A stretch of 37,989 bases of DNA. It comes from Natronospirillum sp. (GTDB lineage Bacteria > Pseudomonadota > Gammaproteobacteria > Pseudomonadales > Natronospirillaceae). This document shows, in pieces, positions 8,045 to 16,351 of this stretch (positions are counted from its first letter, which is position 1; the number at the start of each line of letters is the position of its first letter). The stretch is taken from the NCBI RefSeq assembly GCF_022565775.1, contig NZ_JAIUMC010000018.1:1-37989 (forward strand), given 5' to 3'. The notes below the pieces were generated by a model, which saw nothing but the letters and a program-made list of their open reading frames with translations, was not told the DNA's origin and did not search any database. Made by a program: the position numbers and the translations under genes.

Positions 8045-9409
8045 ATGCCCGAGTCGTCCGCTGGCGTCGCACTGCCCTCCATTTCACTGGATGAATTTGC
8101 CCAGCGCCGCAAGCGCCTGATGGCGCAACTGGAGCCCGATGCGGTAGTGGTGTTGCCCGGCGCGACCGAGCAACGACGCAACAGTGATGTTGATTTTCCG
8201 TTCCGTCAGCACAGCGACCTGCTGTATCTCACCGGATTTACCGAGCCGGACGCCTGGCTGGTGCTGGTGCCGGGTCGTGAAGCGGGTGAGAGCATTCTGT
8301 TCTGTCGTCCACGGGATCGAGACTTGGAAATCTGGAATGGCTATCGTCTGGGCCCCGAGGGTGTGGTCAGTCAACTGGGGATCGATGACGCCCATCCGAT
8401 CGACGATCTGGATGAGGTGCTGCCCGCCTTGCTGGCCGACAAGACGCATGTCTACAGTCCGCTTGGGCAGGATGAAACGGTGGACGCTCACCTGATGCAC
8501 TGGGTCAATCAGGTCAGGGGTCAGGCGCGCAAGGGTGTGCAAGCGCCCACTCACTTTCATGATCTGCTGGCGCCACTGCATGAGCTGCGGCTGATCAAGA
8601 GCGAGCAAGAAGTGGCGGTGATGCGGGCGGCCGGTGAAATCAGTGCGGCCGCGCATCAGCGGGCCTGGGCTGCAGCAGTGCGGCCAAGCCAACGGGCCAC
8701 TACTGAATACCAGTTGGAAGCCGAGATCCGCCACGCCTGTGCCTGGGCGGGTGCCCCTGAATTCGCCTACCCGAGCATTGTGGGCAGCGGCGCCAATGCC
8801 TGTGTGCTGCACTACACCGAGAATACCGACGTGCTGCAGGATGGTGACCTGGTGCTGATCGATGCTGGCTGCGAGTTGCACGGCTATGCCTCGGATATCA
8901 CCCGGACCTTCCCGGTCAATGGTCGATTCAATGCGGAGCAGCGGGCGCTTTACGACCTGGTACTGAACGCCCAGAAAGCCGCGTTGGCAGAGGTGAAGCC
9001 GGGTGTGCCCATGCGTCAGCCGCACGAGGCTGTGGTGCGTGTGCTGGTCACCGGGCTGGTTGAACTCGGTCTGCTGGAGGGCGACGTTGACCAGTTGATA
9101 GAGAAAGAAGGCTATCGTGATTTCTTCATGCACGGGACCAGCCACTGGCTCGGCTTGGATGTGCACGACGTCGGCACCTACAAGATAGACGGTGCATGGC
9201 GGCCTCTGCGACCGGGCATGTGTCTGACCATCGAACCGGGTCTTTACGTAGCACCGGACAATGAGCAGGTGGAAGCGCGCTGGCGCGGCATCGGGGTGCG
9301 CATCGAGGACGACGTGGTGGTTACCGCAGAGGGGCATGAAAACCTGACCGCTTCTGTGCCCACAGATCCCGAGGCGATTGAGCAGCTGATGGCCGACTGG
9401 CGGGGCTGA
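8045..9409 (+). CDS. pepP: Xaa-Pro aminopeptidase
   Basis: A manganese-dependent M24 peptidase that removes the N-terminal residue ahead of proline. The 454-residue product (E. coli PepP is 441) has the N-terminal creatinase-like domain (RHSDLLYLTGFTEPDA) and the pita-bread catalytic domain with all five metal ligands: Asp273 (LVLIDAG), Asp284 (SDITRTFP), His367 (MHGTSHWLGLDVHD), Glu397 (TIEPGLY) and Glu421 (GVRIEDD). The ATG at 8045 is preferred; an in-frame ATG at 7970 would add 25 residues unlike the family and would overlap chaC. In many gammaproteobacteria pepP follows ygfB and precedes ubiH/ubiI. Here it is 5.7 kb from ygfB and the ubi genes are absent. Confidence 0.95.
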   Translation: MPESSAGVALPSISLDEFAQRRKRLMAQLEPDAVVVLPGATEQRRNSDVDFPFRQHSDLLYLTGFTEPDAWLVLVPGREAGESILFCRPRDRDLEIWNGYRLGPEGVVSQLGIDDAHPIDDLDEVLPALLADKTHVYSPLGQDETVDAHLMHWVNQVRGQARKGVQAPTHFHDLLAPLHELRLIKSEQEVAVMRAAGEISAAAHQRAWAAAVRPSQRATTEYQLEAEIRHACAWAGAPEFAYPSIVGSGANACVLHYTENTDVLQDGDLVLIDAGCELHGYASDITRTFPVNGRFNAEQRALYDLVLNAQKAALAEVKPGVPMRQPHEAVVRVLVTGLVELGLLEGDVDQLIEKEGYRDFFMHGTSHWLGLDVHDVGTYKIDGAWRPLRPGMCLTIEPGLYVAPDNEQVEARWRGIGVRIEDDVVVTAEGHENLTASVPTDPEAIEQLMADWRG

Positions 9410-9529
9410 CTAATCCCAGGTTCAGTTTACGCCCCCGCCGGCAAGCGCTATCGTAGGTGGCCTGTTTCCCTGCAGGGCAAGGATGCATGTCTTGATCTGC
9501 CGCCAACCCAATCAACAAAGGAACGTGAG

Positions 9530-10174
9530 ATGAAACCGGTACGCCTCGTTTTTCTGGCCCTTTTGGCGCTGCTGCTGACGGCCTGTGCAACCCCGTCTGC
9601 GCAAGACACCACCACCAGTGGCACTCAGGCTCAGCCCGGTGATTATCGATTTCATGATACCGACCGCGACGAAGTCATGGTCTTCTTTGGCTATCAGTGT
9701 GGCCCCTGTCATGCCTTTTATGAGCAGCAGCTCACGCATTGGCTGGATGACAACTCGGAGACCGTTACATTGTTGGTGCCGGTGCTGTTCGATCCTTCTG
9801 TGGAGGCTGCGGCCCGCGGCTTTCATACGGCTCAATTGATGGGCGCCAACCCTGACTTTCATCGCTCGGTGTTCGCGGCCTATCAGGCTGATCCAGCCCG
9901 GGTCGCCTCGGACGAGCAGGTGATCGCGATGGCGGCCAGTTGCTGTGACCTGGACCAGGAGGCCTTCCGTGATATGTATCATTCGGAGGCGGTACAACAG
10001 CGGATGGATCAGGCGGAAGCGCTGATATACGGGCATGGCATTCAGGCTACGCCAGCAGTATTGATCAATCGGGAGCAGGTCGTCACGCCCAATGATGTGC
10101 GGCCCGGAGAATTCCTGATTGATGTGGTCGATGCCGTTCTGCAAGGCGGTCTGCCACCGGGTCGGGCCATCTGA
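9530..10174 (+). CDS. DsbA-like thioredoxin-fold lipoprotein
   Basis: A 214-residue predicted lipoprotein: a hydrophobic signal (residues 4-18) ends in the lipobox LLTAC with Cys19 as the lipidation site. A DsbA-type fold follows, with the redox motif CGPC (Cys57, Cys60) after VMVFFGYQ, a helical insertion, and the cis-Pro loop ATPAVLIN (Pro175). CGPC is the thioredoxin dipeptide, not the CPHC of E. coli DsbA, which suggests a more reducing or isomerase-like potential. A vicinal pair Cys138-Cys139 in the helical domain is unusual. Cell-envelope thiol-disulfide exchange is likely; the partner is unknown. AAAGGA lies seven bases before the ATG. Confidence 0.87.
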   Translation: MKPVRLVFLALLALLLTACATPSAQDTTTSGTQAQPGDYRFHDTDRDEVMVFFGYQCGPCHAFYEQQLTHWLDDNSETVTLLVPVLFDPSVEAAARGFHTAQLMGANPDFHRSVFAAYQADPARVASDEQVIAMAASCCDLDQEAFRDMYHSEAVQQRMDQAEALIYGHGIQATPAVLINREQVVTPNDVRPGEFLIDVVDAVLQGGLPPGRAI

Positions 10175-10298
10175 GAAGCCGCTTTCCTGGCGGTTCTGTT
10201 CAGAATTTCGCCGTTCAGGGTTTAATTTGGGGCGACCTTCGGCGACAATACGCGCCCGCTATCGACCCTATCTAGACCCTGGACAGAGAGAGACCCTG

Positions 10299-12293
10299 AT
10301 GCCCAATCGTACAGAGTTGGCGAATGCCATACGTGCCCTCAGCATGGATGCCGTGCAAGCGGCCAAAAGTGGCCACCCCGGTGCCCCCATGGGTATGGCC
10401 GATATTTCCGAAGTGCTGTGGCGCGACTATCTGAACCACAATCCGCAGAACCCTGACTGGCCCAACCGCGACCGCTTTGTGCTGTCCAATGGCCACGGGT
10501 CCATGCTGCTCTATTCTCTGCTGCACCTGTCCGGGTATGACCTGCCACTGGAAGAGCTCAAGAACTTCCGTCAACTGCACTCCAAGACTCCCGGCCACCC
10601 CGAGCACGGCTATGCACCGGGTGTCGAAACCACCACTGGCCCACTGGGTCAGGGCCTGGCCAATGCGGTCGGCATGGCTCTGGCGGAGCGCGTGCTGGGT
10701 GCCCAGTTCAACCGCAAGGGTCACCAGGTAGTCGATCACTACACCTACTGTTTCCTCGGCGATGGCTGCATGATGGAAGGTATTTCCCATGAAGTCAGTT
10801 CGCTGGCGGGCACCCTGGGTCTGGGCAAGCTGATTGCTTTCTATGACGACAATGGCATTTCCATTGATGGTGACGTGGATGGCTGGTTCACCGACGACAC
10901 AGTGGCTCGCTTCGAGTCCTACGGCTGGCAGGTAATACCGCGTGTCGACGGGCATGATCCGGACGAGATTCGCACCGCCATCGAGACGGCGCGCAAGAAT
11001 ACCGACAAGCCGACCCTGATCTGCTGCAAGACCATTATCGGGTTCGGCTCTCCGAACAAGGAAGGCAAGGAATCTTCACATGGTGCCCCGCTGGGCGAGG
11101 AAGAAATCCAGTTGACCCGTGAGCGCCTGGGTTGGAAGCACGGTGCCTTCGACATTCCGCAGAACATCTATGAGGCCTGGGACGCTCGCGGCAAAGGCCG
11201 CAAGAAAGAGCAGGCCTGGAATGAGGCCATGGACAGCTATCGGCGCGAGCACCCGGAGCTGGCTGCGGAACTGGAGCGTCGCCTCAAGGGTGAGTTGCCT
11301 GCCGACTTTGCCGACACGGCTCGCCAGATCATCAGCGATATCAATGCGAAGGAAGAAAAGGTCGCCAGCCGCAAGGCCAGCCAGAATGCCATTCAGGCGC
11401 TGGCCCCGGTACTGCCCGAGTTTCTGGGCGGATCTGCGGATCTGGCCGGCAGCAACCTGACCAAGTGGGAAGGCTGCAAGCCCGTGACCCGAATGGACCC
11501 CGAAGGCAACTATATCTACTACGGTGTGCGCGAGTTCGGCATGACCGCCATCATGAACGGTATTGCCCTGCACGGCGGGTTCATTCCCTATGGCGGCACC
11601 TTCCTGATGTTCATGGAATATGCGCGCAATGCGGTGCGCATGGCGGCGCTGATGAAGCAGCGCAATATCCTGGTCTATACCCATGATTCAATCGGCCTGG
11701 GTGAAGACGGGCCGACTCACCAGGCCGTCGAGCAACTGGCCGCGCTGCGCAGCACGCCCAATCTGGAAACCTGGCGGCCGTGTGACACGGTGGAAACCGC
11801 CGTGGCCTGGGTACAGGCGGTACAGCGCCAGGATGGCCCTTCGGCACTGATTTTCTCGCGCCAGGGGCTGCCGCACCAGAATCGCGAAGCCGATCAGATC
11901 AGCGCTATCGAGAAGGGTGGCTATATCCTGCGTGACACTGCCGGCACACCTGATGTGATAATCATTGCCACCGGCTCTGAAGTTGAAATAGCTGTGGCCG
12001 CAGCCGAGCAACTGATCCAGGCCGGAACCCCGGTGCGCGTTGTGTCCATGCCTTGTGCCGAGCGCTTTGAAGCGCAGAGCGCCGAGTACCGGGAAAGCGT
12101 CCTGCCGTCGGCCGTGCGCAAGCGCGTCGCCATCGAAGCGGCCAGCAAGGACTTCTGGTACAAGTATGTGGGGCTTGATGGCGCCGTGGTGGGCATGAGC
12201 ACCTTTGGCGAGTCAGCACCCGCCGGTGATCTCTACAAGCACTTTGGCCTGACTGCGGACGCTGTCGTCAGCACTGTCACTCAGCTCGGCTGA
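10299..12293 (+). CDS. tkt: Transketolase
   Basis: A thiamine-diphosphate enzyme of the pentose phosphate pathway that moves two-carbon ketol units between sugar phosphates. Its 664 residues match E. coli TktA. Signatures: [14 protein letters not shown] with the substrate His, [21 protein letters not shown], the ThDP motif [12 protein letters not shown] through [10 protein letters not shown], the catalytic glutamate in [21 protein letters not shown], and [15 protein letters not shown]. The ATG at 10299 follows GAGAG; the longer reading from 10119 overlaps the preceding gene in another frame and is rejected. The stop lies one base from that of the convergent lacI-type gene. Glyceraldehyde-3-phosphate dehydrogenase and phosphoglycerate kinase genes, often next to tkt, are absent. 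Confidence 0.97.
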   Translation: MPNRTELANAIRALSMDAVQAAKSGHPGAPMGMADISEVLWRDYLNHNPQNPDWPNRDRFVLSNGHGSMLLYSLLHLSGYDLPLEELKNFRQLHSKTPGHPEHGYAPGVETTTGPLGQGLANAVGMALAERVLGAQFNRKGHQVVDHYTYCFLGDGCMMEGISHEVSSLAGTLGLGKLIAFYDDNGISIDGDVDGWFTDDTVARFESYGWQVIPRVDGHDPDEIRTAIETARKNTDKPTLICCKTIIGFGSPNKEGKESSHGAPLGEEEIQLTRERLGWKHGAFDIPQNIYEAWDARGKGRKKEQAWNEAMDSYRREHPELAAELERRLKGELPADFADTARQIISDINAKEEKVASRKASQNAIQALAPVLPEFLGGSADLAGSNLTKWEGCKPVTRMDPEGNYIYYGVREFGMTAIMNGIALHGGFIPYGGTFLMFMEYARNAVRMAALMKQRNILVYTHDSIGLGEDGPTHQAVEQLAALRSTPNLETWRPCDTVETAVAWVQAVQRQDGPSALIFSRQGLPHQNREADQISAIEKGGYILRDTAGTPDVIIIATGSEVEIAVAAAEQLIQAGTPVRVVSMPCAERFEAQSAEYRESVLPSAVRKRVAIEAASKDFWYKYVGLDGAVVGMSTFGESAPAGDLYKHFGLTADAVVSTVTQLG

Positions 12294-12294
12294 G

Positions 12295-13317
12295 TTACAC
12301 GGCCGTACCTACCGCGCTGTCGGCGCGCGGTGCGGCCGTGCTCTTTCTCGTCACCAGTTGCGGCTGAAAGGCCAGCTTGACCTCCTGATGTTTGCTATAG
12401 ACCGTGTTCAGTATATGTCTTGCGGCCATGCCGGCCATATCGCTGATCGGAACCTCAATGGTCGACAGCGGCGGCGAAAAATGGGGCGCATAGGGCACGT
12501 TGTCGTAGCCGATAACAGAGATATCTTCGGGCACCCGATAGCCGCGTTCGGTCAGCAGGCCGATGGCCCCGATGGCGATATCATCATCACCGGCGACAAT
12601 TGCGGTCATTTCAGGAAACTGGCCCAGCAGTTTTTCGGCGGCACGGCGGCCACCCCCTTCATCAAACTGGCTCTCCGTGACCTGGCGATCCTCCACGGTA
12701 ACGCCGGCCTCCTGCATTGCCCGGTGATAGCCGGTCAGGCGATCCATGGCATCCTGCTTCCAGGCAGGGCCGGTGACACAGGCAATGTGGCGATGCCCGA
12801 GTTCGACCAGATGCCGAGTGGCCATAACACCGCCCAGAATGTTGTCCAGATGGACGCTGCAGACGCGCTCTGAGGCCACTTGCCGGTTCAGGCATACTAC
12901 CGGCACCCGTTCGGCCAGTTTGTCGAGTGAGGCGTCACTGAGGCGCTCTGCGTGCATGACCAGCGCATCGCATCGCCGGCTGAGCAGGAACTCCACGGCT
13001 TCCTCTTCCATGGTCTCGTCACTGTGGCTGGAAGCGATCAGCAGGTATTTGCTGTTTTCACGCAGCACCTGCTCCAGGCCGCCCATCAATTGTCCATAGT
13101 AGGGGCCGTAAAGCTCCGAGACGATGAGCCCTACCGTGTTGGAGCGATTGGACGCCAGCGACTGGGCAAAGGCGTTGGGTGTATAGCCCAGAGTGCTCAT
13201 GGCTTCATCGACTTTTTCTCGCGTCGCCTGGGAGACCCGGGCACTGCCGTTCATTACCCTGGAGACTGTTGCCTGTGATACACCTGCGAGTTCCGATACC
13301 TGTTTGATCGTGGCCAT
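12295..13317 (-). CDS. LacI family transcriptional regulator
   Basis: A 340-residue repressor-type protein. The N-terminal HTH is canonical (TIKQVSELAGVSQATVSRVMNG, then VSQATREKV and the hinge LGYTPNAFAQSLAS), followed by a periplasmic-binding-protein-like effector domain (NTVGLIVSELYGPYYGQLMGGLE; IVAGDDDIAIGAIGLLTERGYRVPEDISVIGYDN). The effector domain suggests a sugar or sugar phosphate ligand, but no transporter or sugar catabolic operon lies next to it. The start is the ATG at 13317, with AAGAG upstream. It converges on tkt, and a long AT-rich intergenic region lies upstream. The targets are unknown; a role in central carbohydrate metabolism is only inferred. Confidence 0.92.
   Translation of the reverse strand: MATIKQVSELAGVSQATVSRVMNGSARVSQATREKVDEAMSTLGYTPNAFAQSLASNRSNTVGLIVSELYGPYYGQLMGGLEQVLRENSKYLLIASSHSDETMEEEAVEFLLSRRCDALVMHAERLSDASLDKLAERVPVVCLNRQVASERVCSVHLDNILGGVMATRHLVELGHRHIACVTGPAWKQDAMDRLTGYHRAMQEAGVTVEDRQVTESQFDEGGGRRAAEKLLGQFPEMTAIVAGDDDIAIGAIGLLTERGYRVPEDISVIGYDNVPYAPHFSPPLSTIEVPISDMAGMAARHILNTVYSKHQEVKLAFQPQLVTRKSTAAPRADSAVGTAV
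12298..12340. terminator. Two-part hairpin at the tkt/lacI convergence
   Basis: CACGGCCG (12298-12305) pairs with CGGCCGTG (12333-12340), and inside it ACCGCGC (12311-12317) pairs with GCGCGGT (12325-12331) around TGTCGGC. This gives a stem of 8 plus 7 bp with a small internal loop. It starts five bases after the tkt stop and is followed on the plus strand by CTCTTTCTC, a pyrimidine tract that is not a pure T-run. It lies inside the last codons of the convergent lacI-type gene, so one sequence would serve as tkt terminator and as protein C-terminus. Confidence 0.6.
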
Positions 13318-13397
13318 AGATCGCTCTTGTTATGTTCATTATGGTCGCTATTTTCAGGGTTTACGCGACTTTGTTCAAATCAGCTCATATCGTCAGC

Positions 13398-13419
13398 TGA
13401 ACGGCGCCAAATCCGTTCA
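13398..13419. promoter_or_regulatory. Candidate operator upstream of the lacI-type gene
   Basis: TGAACGG and CCGTTCA form a perfect 7-bp inverted repeat separated by eight bases, about 80-100 bp upstream of the lacI-type start codon. The half-site spacing is larger than in compact LacI-family operators, so autoregulation is only a suggestion. Confidence 0.35.
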
Positions 13420-13493
13420 TGAAGAAGTCAGTTTTTTGTCATCAGGCTGTAGCAGAGACGTTGTAAGGCTCTGCCGGGCTTTTCCCCAGATTT

Positions 13494-13526
13494 TGTGGAT
13501 AACTTTGTGGTTAACTCTGTGGGAAT
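13494..13526. repeat. Array of three DnaA-box-like motifs at 12-bp spacing
   Basis: TGTGGATAA (13494-13502) is a perfect match to the complement of the DnaA box TTATCCACA. TGTGGTTAA (13506-13514) differs by one base. TGTGGGAAT (13518-13526) is a weaker third copy. Their starts are exactly 12 bp apart, so the tract reads as three diverged 12-mers. Confidence 0.6.
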
Positions 13527-13648
13527 GCCCTTGAGCGCAGTAATACTGCCCCCTTGCTTAGATTGATCAAAAAATAACCAGTTCCAATAATTTTAATAAA
13601 AACAATGACTTAAAAATGTCAATAGCAGGAATGCGGTTTTCCTGAGGC

Positions 13649-13675
13649 AATTTTCGCCGATTCGCGGCGAAAATT
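13649..13675. repeat. Perfect 11-bp inverted repeat with 5-base centre
   Basis: AATTTTCGCCG (13649-13659) and CGGCGAAAATT (13665-13675) flank ATTCG. The T-run precedes and the A-run follows the GC core, the opposite of an intrinsic terminator on either strand. A protein-binding site or cruciform is therefore more likely than a classical terminator. It lies about 125 bp past the end of the CoA-transferase gene. Confidence 0.6.
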
Positions 13676-13798
13676 CGAGAACTGTGTATAAGCATTTTAT
13701 GAAGCACCGAAATGGGGCGTTGTAAACCCTTGTCTGACCCCGTTTTTGGTCAGCGCGAGGTCAACCCGACCCTATCCATTCCGGCTGACACTGTGGTC

Positions 13799-16309
13799 TC
13801 AGGTTGGCAGGTAATGCCGGCTCCACGCGGTCGCAATCACGCCTTGGTCCAGCAACGCCTCTATCCCAGCCTGATCATAGCCCAGTTCGGAGAGGACCGC
13901 GCAGGTTGATGTGCCATATTGCTCAGCGGGTGTGAGCGGATAGATTTTGCCCCGCATGGGTCGAATCGCATAGGGGTCCAGTTGGGTGATGGTATGGCCG
14001 CTGGGATGATCCCGATAGACTGAGAAGGAGTAACTGCCGCGTTCAGTGCCCGTTGAATCGTCCGCTTCATAGGCATTGTAGGCACGCAGCGCATCGAGAT
14101 TCTGGCAGGTCGCGGAAGCAATGTCGGCTGCCTGCAGTCGGGTGACCCAATCTTCTGCACTGGCGTTCATGAAGGCGGTGGCCAGGAACTCCGCGCGCCC
14201 TTCGACCGGGCGCTCAACCAAACCTTCCAGCCCTTCGACAAGGGCAAACTTGGGCAGATCGGATTCATAGGCACTCAGCAGAACAAAGCCGTCAGCCGTC
14301 ATGTAGAAGCGGGACAGGTCGTCATAGCCCGTGACCATTGGTCCTGAGGGTTCATCGAACAGGTCACGTCGCTCGAAGTCGTAGCAGAAGGGAATCTGTG
14401 CCAGCCCACTCAGGGCTGCCAGCGAGGTCTTGACCCGCTCCGCCTTCCCCCGCTTGAGTTGCTGGTAGAGGGCTACTGCAATACCGAGCGATGCAGCGAA
14501 ACCGCACATGACGTCGATGGTGCCGACATGGGCATGCTCCTCTGGGGTATCCATGCCGCCCCCAAAGCGCAGCATGACACCCGTAGTGGCCTGCACCAGA
14601 TCATCGTAGCCGAGATACTGGGACCGGGGACCCGGCCTGACACCGCTGAAGCAATCCAGTTGGCAGAAGATGATGTTCGGATTCATCGCTTTCAGGTCCG
14701 CCTCGGTCAGTCCCATCCGGGCCACCTGCTGGTCGGTGGCATTCCACACCACCACATCGGAAGAGGCGACCAGTTTCTCCAGTATGGCGCGGCCTTCAGG
14801 CTGGCTGATGTCGGTCAGTACCGAGCGCTTGGAGCGCATGTGCGACAGGCCATAGATGATGGTGTTCCAGCAATCGTAAAAGGGTCGGGACGGGTCCAGC
14901 TTGATGATGTCGGCGCCAAATCGCGCCAGGTAACCTACCGAGTGGGGGCCGGCAATCACATTGCACAGGTCCAGGATGCGGACGCCCTCGAGCCAGCCGT
15001 CCCGGGCATTCCTGGAGCGCACTCGCGGTAGCTTGGTCTCCATGGCAGTGAAGGCGGCCAGTGCCTGACCGTAACCCACCCAGCGCCGGGGCTGCGGGCT
15101 GAGCATGCTGTCGGCGCTGCCACTGAGCCAGACCAAAGGGCCCGGCTGAGTCATGAGCCCGAATTCCGGGTCATTGACTTCAATCATCAGTCCGGTCACC
15201 TCTGCGTGGTCGTCGTGTATCCATTCCTGGAGCCAGCGCTGTGGTGCGCCTGGGAAGCGACCGCGTCCGAAGATTTTCTCCCATTCCTTGGTGGTGCGGG
15301 TCAGAAACACGGCCTTCATTTTTTCCGCAATTCGGTCGGCCCAGTTTTTCGGCAGCGGGTAAACGCCCAGCGATACATCCGATTGCCACTCGTCGGTCGG
15401 GAGATAGGTGTCCTCTTCTTCAGTCAGGCCTTCCGCCACCAGTTCGTCATAGATACCCAGGGCTTTCAGGCAGCGTTTGGCGTGATCCTTGTGGCTGGGG
15501 CAGACGACGTAGAACATGCGGCCGTCCTTGCATTTATAGTTGCGGAAGAACGGATCCAGCAACTCCTGCAACTCGTCATAGCTCAGGTTCATCGGCAGGC
15601 CTTCTATGCGACGGCGCTCGATGTCCTTTTCCCGCTGCGTCTTGTAGCGCTCCGGGTAGTCATCGATCTTGATCGAGTTGTAGCACAGGCCTTCCATCAG
15701 GGCGCAGGCCAGCGGAACTTCGATACTGTCACCCAGACCGGTGCGTTCGCGCGCTTGCAGGGCCAGTACAGTTGCCGAGGCGGCCAGCATGGTGCCGTAG
15801 GCAGAGGCCAGGGGCAGCGGCGAGAAGGAGGGATTGACGCCCATCAGCACCCGATTCAGCCCCATGTCGGTAAAAACGCCCGAATTGGCCGCAATCACGC
15901 TCTCGAAGGCTCGCCACTCGCGGCGCAGTTCATCATTGGAGGCAAAGCCGGGTATGGACAGGGTGATCAGTTCCGGGCGCTCCAGGCGCAGTGCGTCGAA
16001 GTCGATACCCAGACGCTTCATGACGCCGGGGCGGAAACTCTCGATCACGATGTCGCATTCTTCGATCAGCGCCAGTGCCTGTTCCAGCCCCTCGGCGGCT
16101 TTCAGGTCCAGCGTCACGATCAGCTTGTTCCGGTGCAGGGTGGCATTGGCCGGACTGCGCCACATGGGGCCACCCGGGGGGTCGACGTGCACCACGGTGG
16201 CGCCGAGATCGGCCAGCACCATGGCGACCGCCGGCCCGGCGATATACTGGCCGAAGTCCATGACTTTCACGCCGGCCAGAGGGAGGTTGGATGCAATGCT
16301 GGTAGACAT
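13799..16309 (-). CDS. dddD: Two-domain CaiB/BaiF CoA-transferase, probable DMSP CoA-transferase/lyase DddD
   Basis: An 836-residue protein made of two class III CoA-transferase units in tandem. Unit 1 (about 12-400) starts LAGVKVMDFGQYIAGPAVAMVLADLGATVV. Unit 2 (about 440-830) starts LEGVRILDLCNVIAGPHSVGYLARFGADIIKLD. The catalytic Asp is present in unit 2 (Asp599 in HVGTIDVMCGF), while the matching place in unit 1 (PLPLASAYGTML) has none. This length and asymmetry match DddD, which converts DMSP and acetyl-CoA to dimethyl sulfide and 3-hydroxypropionyl-CoA. The central YDELQELLDPFFRNY...CKDGRMFYVVCPSH block also fits my memory of DddD. GGAG precedes the ATG. It is downstream of a GMC oxidoreductase (42-bp gap) with a divergent LysR regulator. 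No dddT transporter or dddC is visible. Another two-domain CoA-transferase remains possible. Confidence 0.75.
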   Translation of the reverse strand: MSTSIASNLPLAGVKVMDFGQYIAGPAVAMVLADLGATVVHVDPPGGPMWRSPANATLHRNKLIVTLDLKAAEGLEQALALIEECDIVIESFRPGVMKRLGIDFDALRLERPELITLSIPGFASNDELRREWRAFESVIAANSGVFTDMGLNRVLMGVNPSFSPLPLASAYGTMLAASATVLALQARERTGLGDSIEVPLACALMEGLCYNSIKIDDYPERYKTQREKDIERRRIEGLPMNLSYDELQELLDPFFRNYKCKDGRMFYVVCPSHKDHAKRCLKALGIYDELVAEGLTEEEDTYLPTDEWQSDVSLGVYPLPKNWADRIAEKMKAVFLTRTTKEWEKIFGRGRFPGAPQRWLQEWIHDDHAEVTGLMIEVNDPEFGLMTQPGPLVWLSGSADSMLSPQPRRWVGYGQALAAFTAMETKLPRVRSRNARDGWLEGVRILDLCNVIAGPHSVGYLARFGADIIKLDPSRPFYDCWNTIIYGLSHMRSKRSVLTDISQPEGRAILEKLVASSDVVVWNATDQQVARMGLTEADLKAMNPNIIFCQLDCFSGVRPGPRSQYLGYDDLVQATTGVMLRFGGGMDTPEEHAHVGTIDVMCGFAASLGIAVALYQQLKRGKAERVKTSLAALSGLAQIPFCYDFERRDLFDEPSGPMVTGYDDLSRFYMTADGFVLLSAYESDLPKFALVEGLEGLVERPVEGRAEFLATAFMNASAEDWVTRLQAADIASATCQNLDALRAYNAYEADDSTGTERGSYSFSVYRDHPSGHTITQLDPYAIRPMRGKIYPLTPAEQYGTSTCAVLSELGYDQAGIEALLDQGVIATAWSRHYLPT

Positions 16310-16351
16310 GGGCTGCTCCGGGTTCAGTCAGCTAACGGGCTGAAATGTAGG

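Larger units (their letters stand above)
13318..13798. other. AT-rich intergenic region with DnaA-box-like motifs and inverted repeats
   Basis: A 481-bp region upstream of the lacI-type gene and downstream of the CoA-transferase gene, with no convincing ORF. It contains: an inverted repeat TGAACGG-N8-CCGTTCA (13398-13419), a candidate operator; three TGTGG-motifs spaced 12 bp apart (13494-13526); a GCAGTAATACTGC palindrome (13537-13549); about 70 bp of very AT-rich sequence (13551-13620); a possible minus-strand promoter (TTGACA at 13617-13622, TATTAA at 13593-13598, spacer 18) directed to the lacI-type gene; an 11-bp inverted repeat (13649-13675); and CTGACC-N8-GGTCAG (13734-13753). Confidence 0.6.

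Noticed and set aside
8084..9337. 417-codon open frame on the minus strand
   Set aside because: Antisense to pepP with all five metal ligands intact on the other strand.
10119..10298. 60-residue N-terminal extension of transketolase
   Set aside because: It overlaps the 3' end of the DsbA-like gene out of frame; the ATG at 10299 gives the standard 664-residue enzyme.
13711..13753. Degenerate REP/RAYT element (AAATGGGG ... CCCCGTTT, CTGACC ... GGTCAG)
   Set aside because: The arms are short and imperfect, only one copy is visible, and no REP-associated transposase is present; too weak to annotate.
13318..13798. Chromosomal origin (oriC)
   Set aside because: DnaA-box-like motifs and an AT-rich tract are present, but dnaA, dnaN, rpmH, mnmG and parAB are all absent from the surroundings; kept only as an origin-like or titration-site hypothesis.
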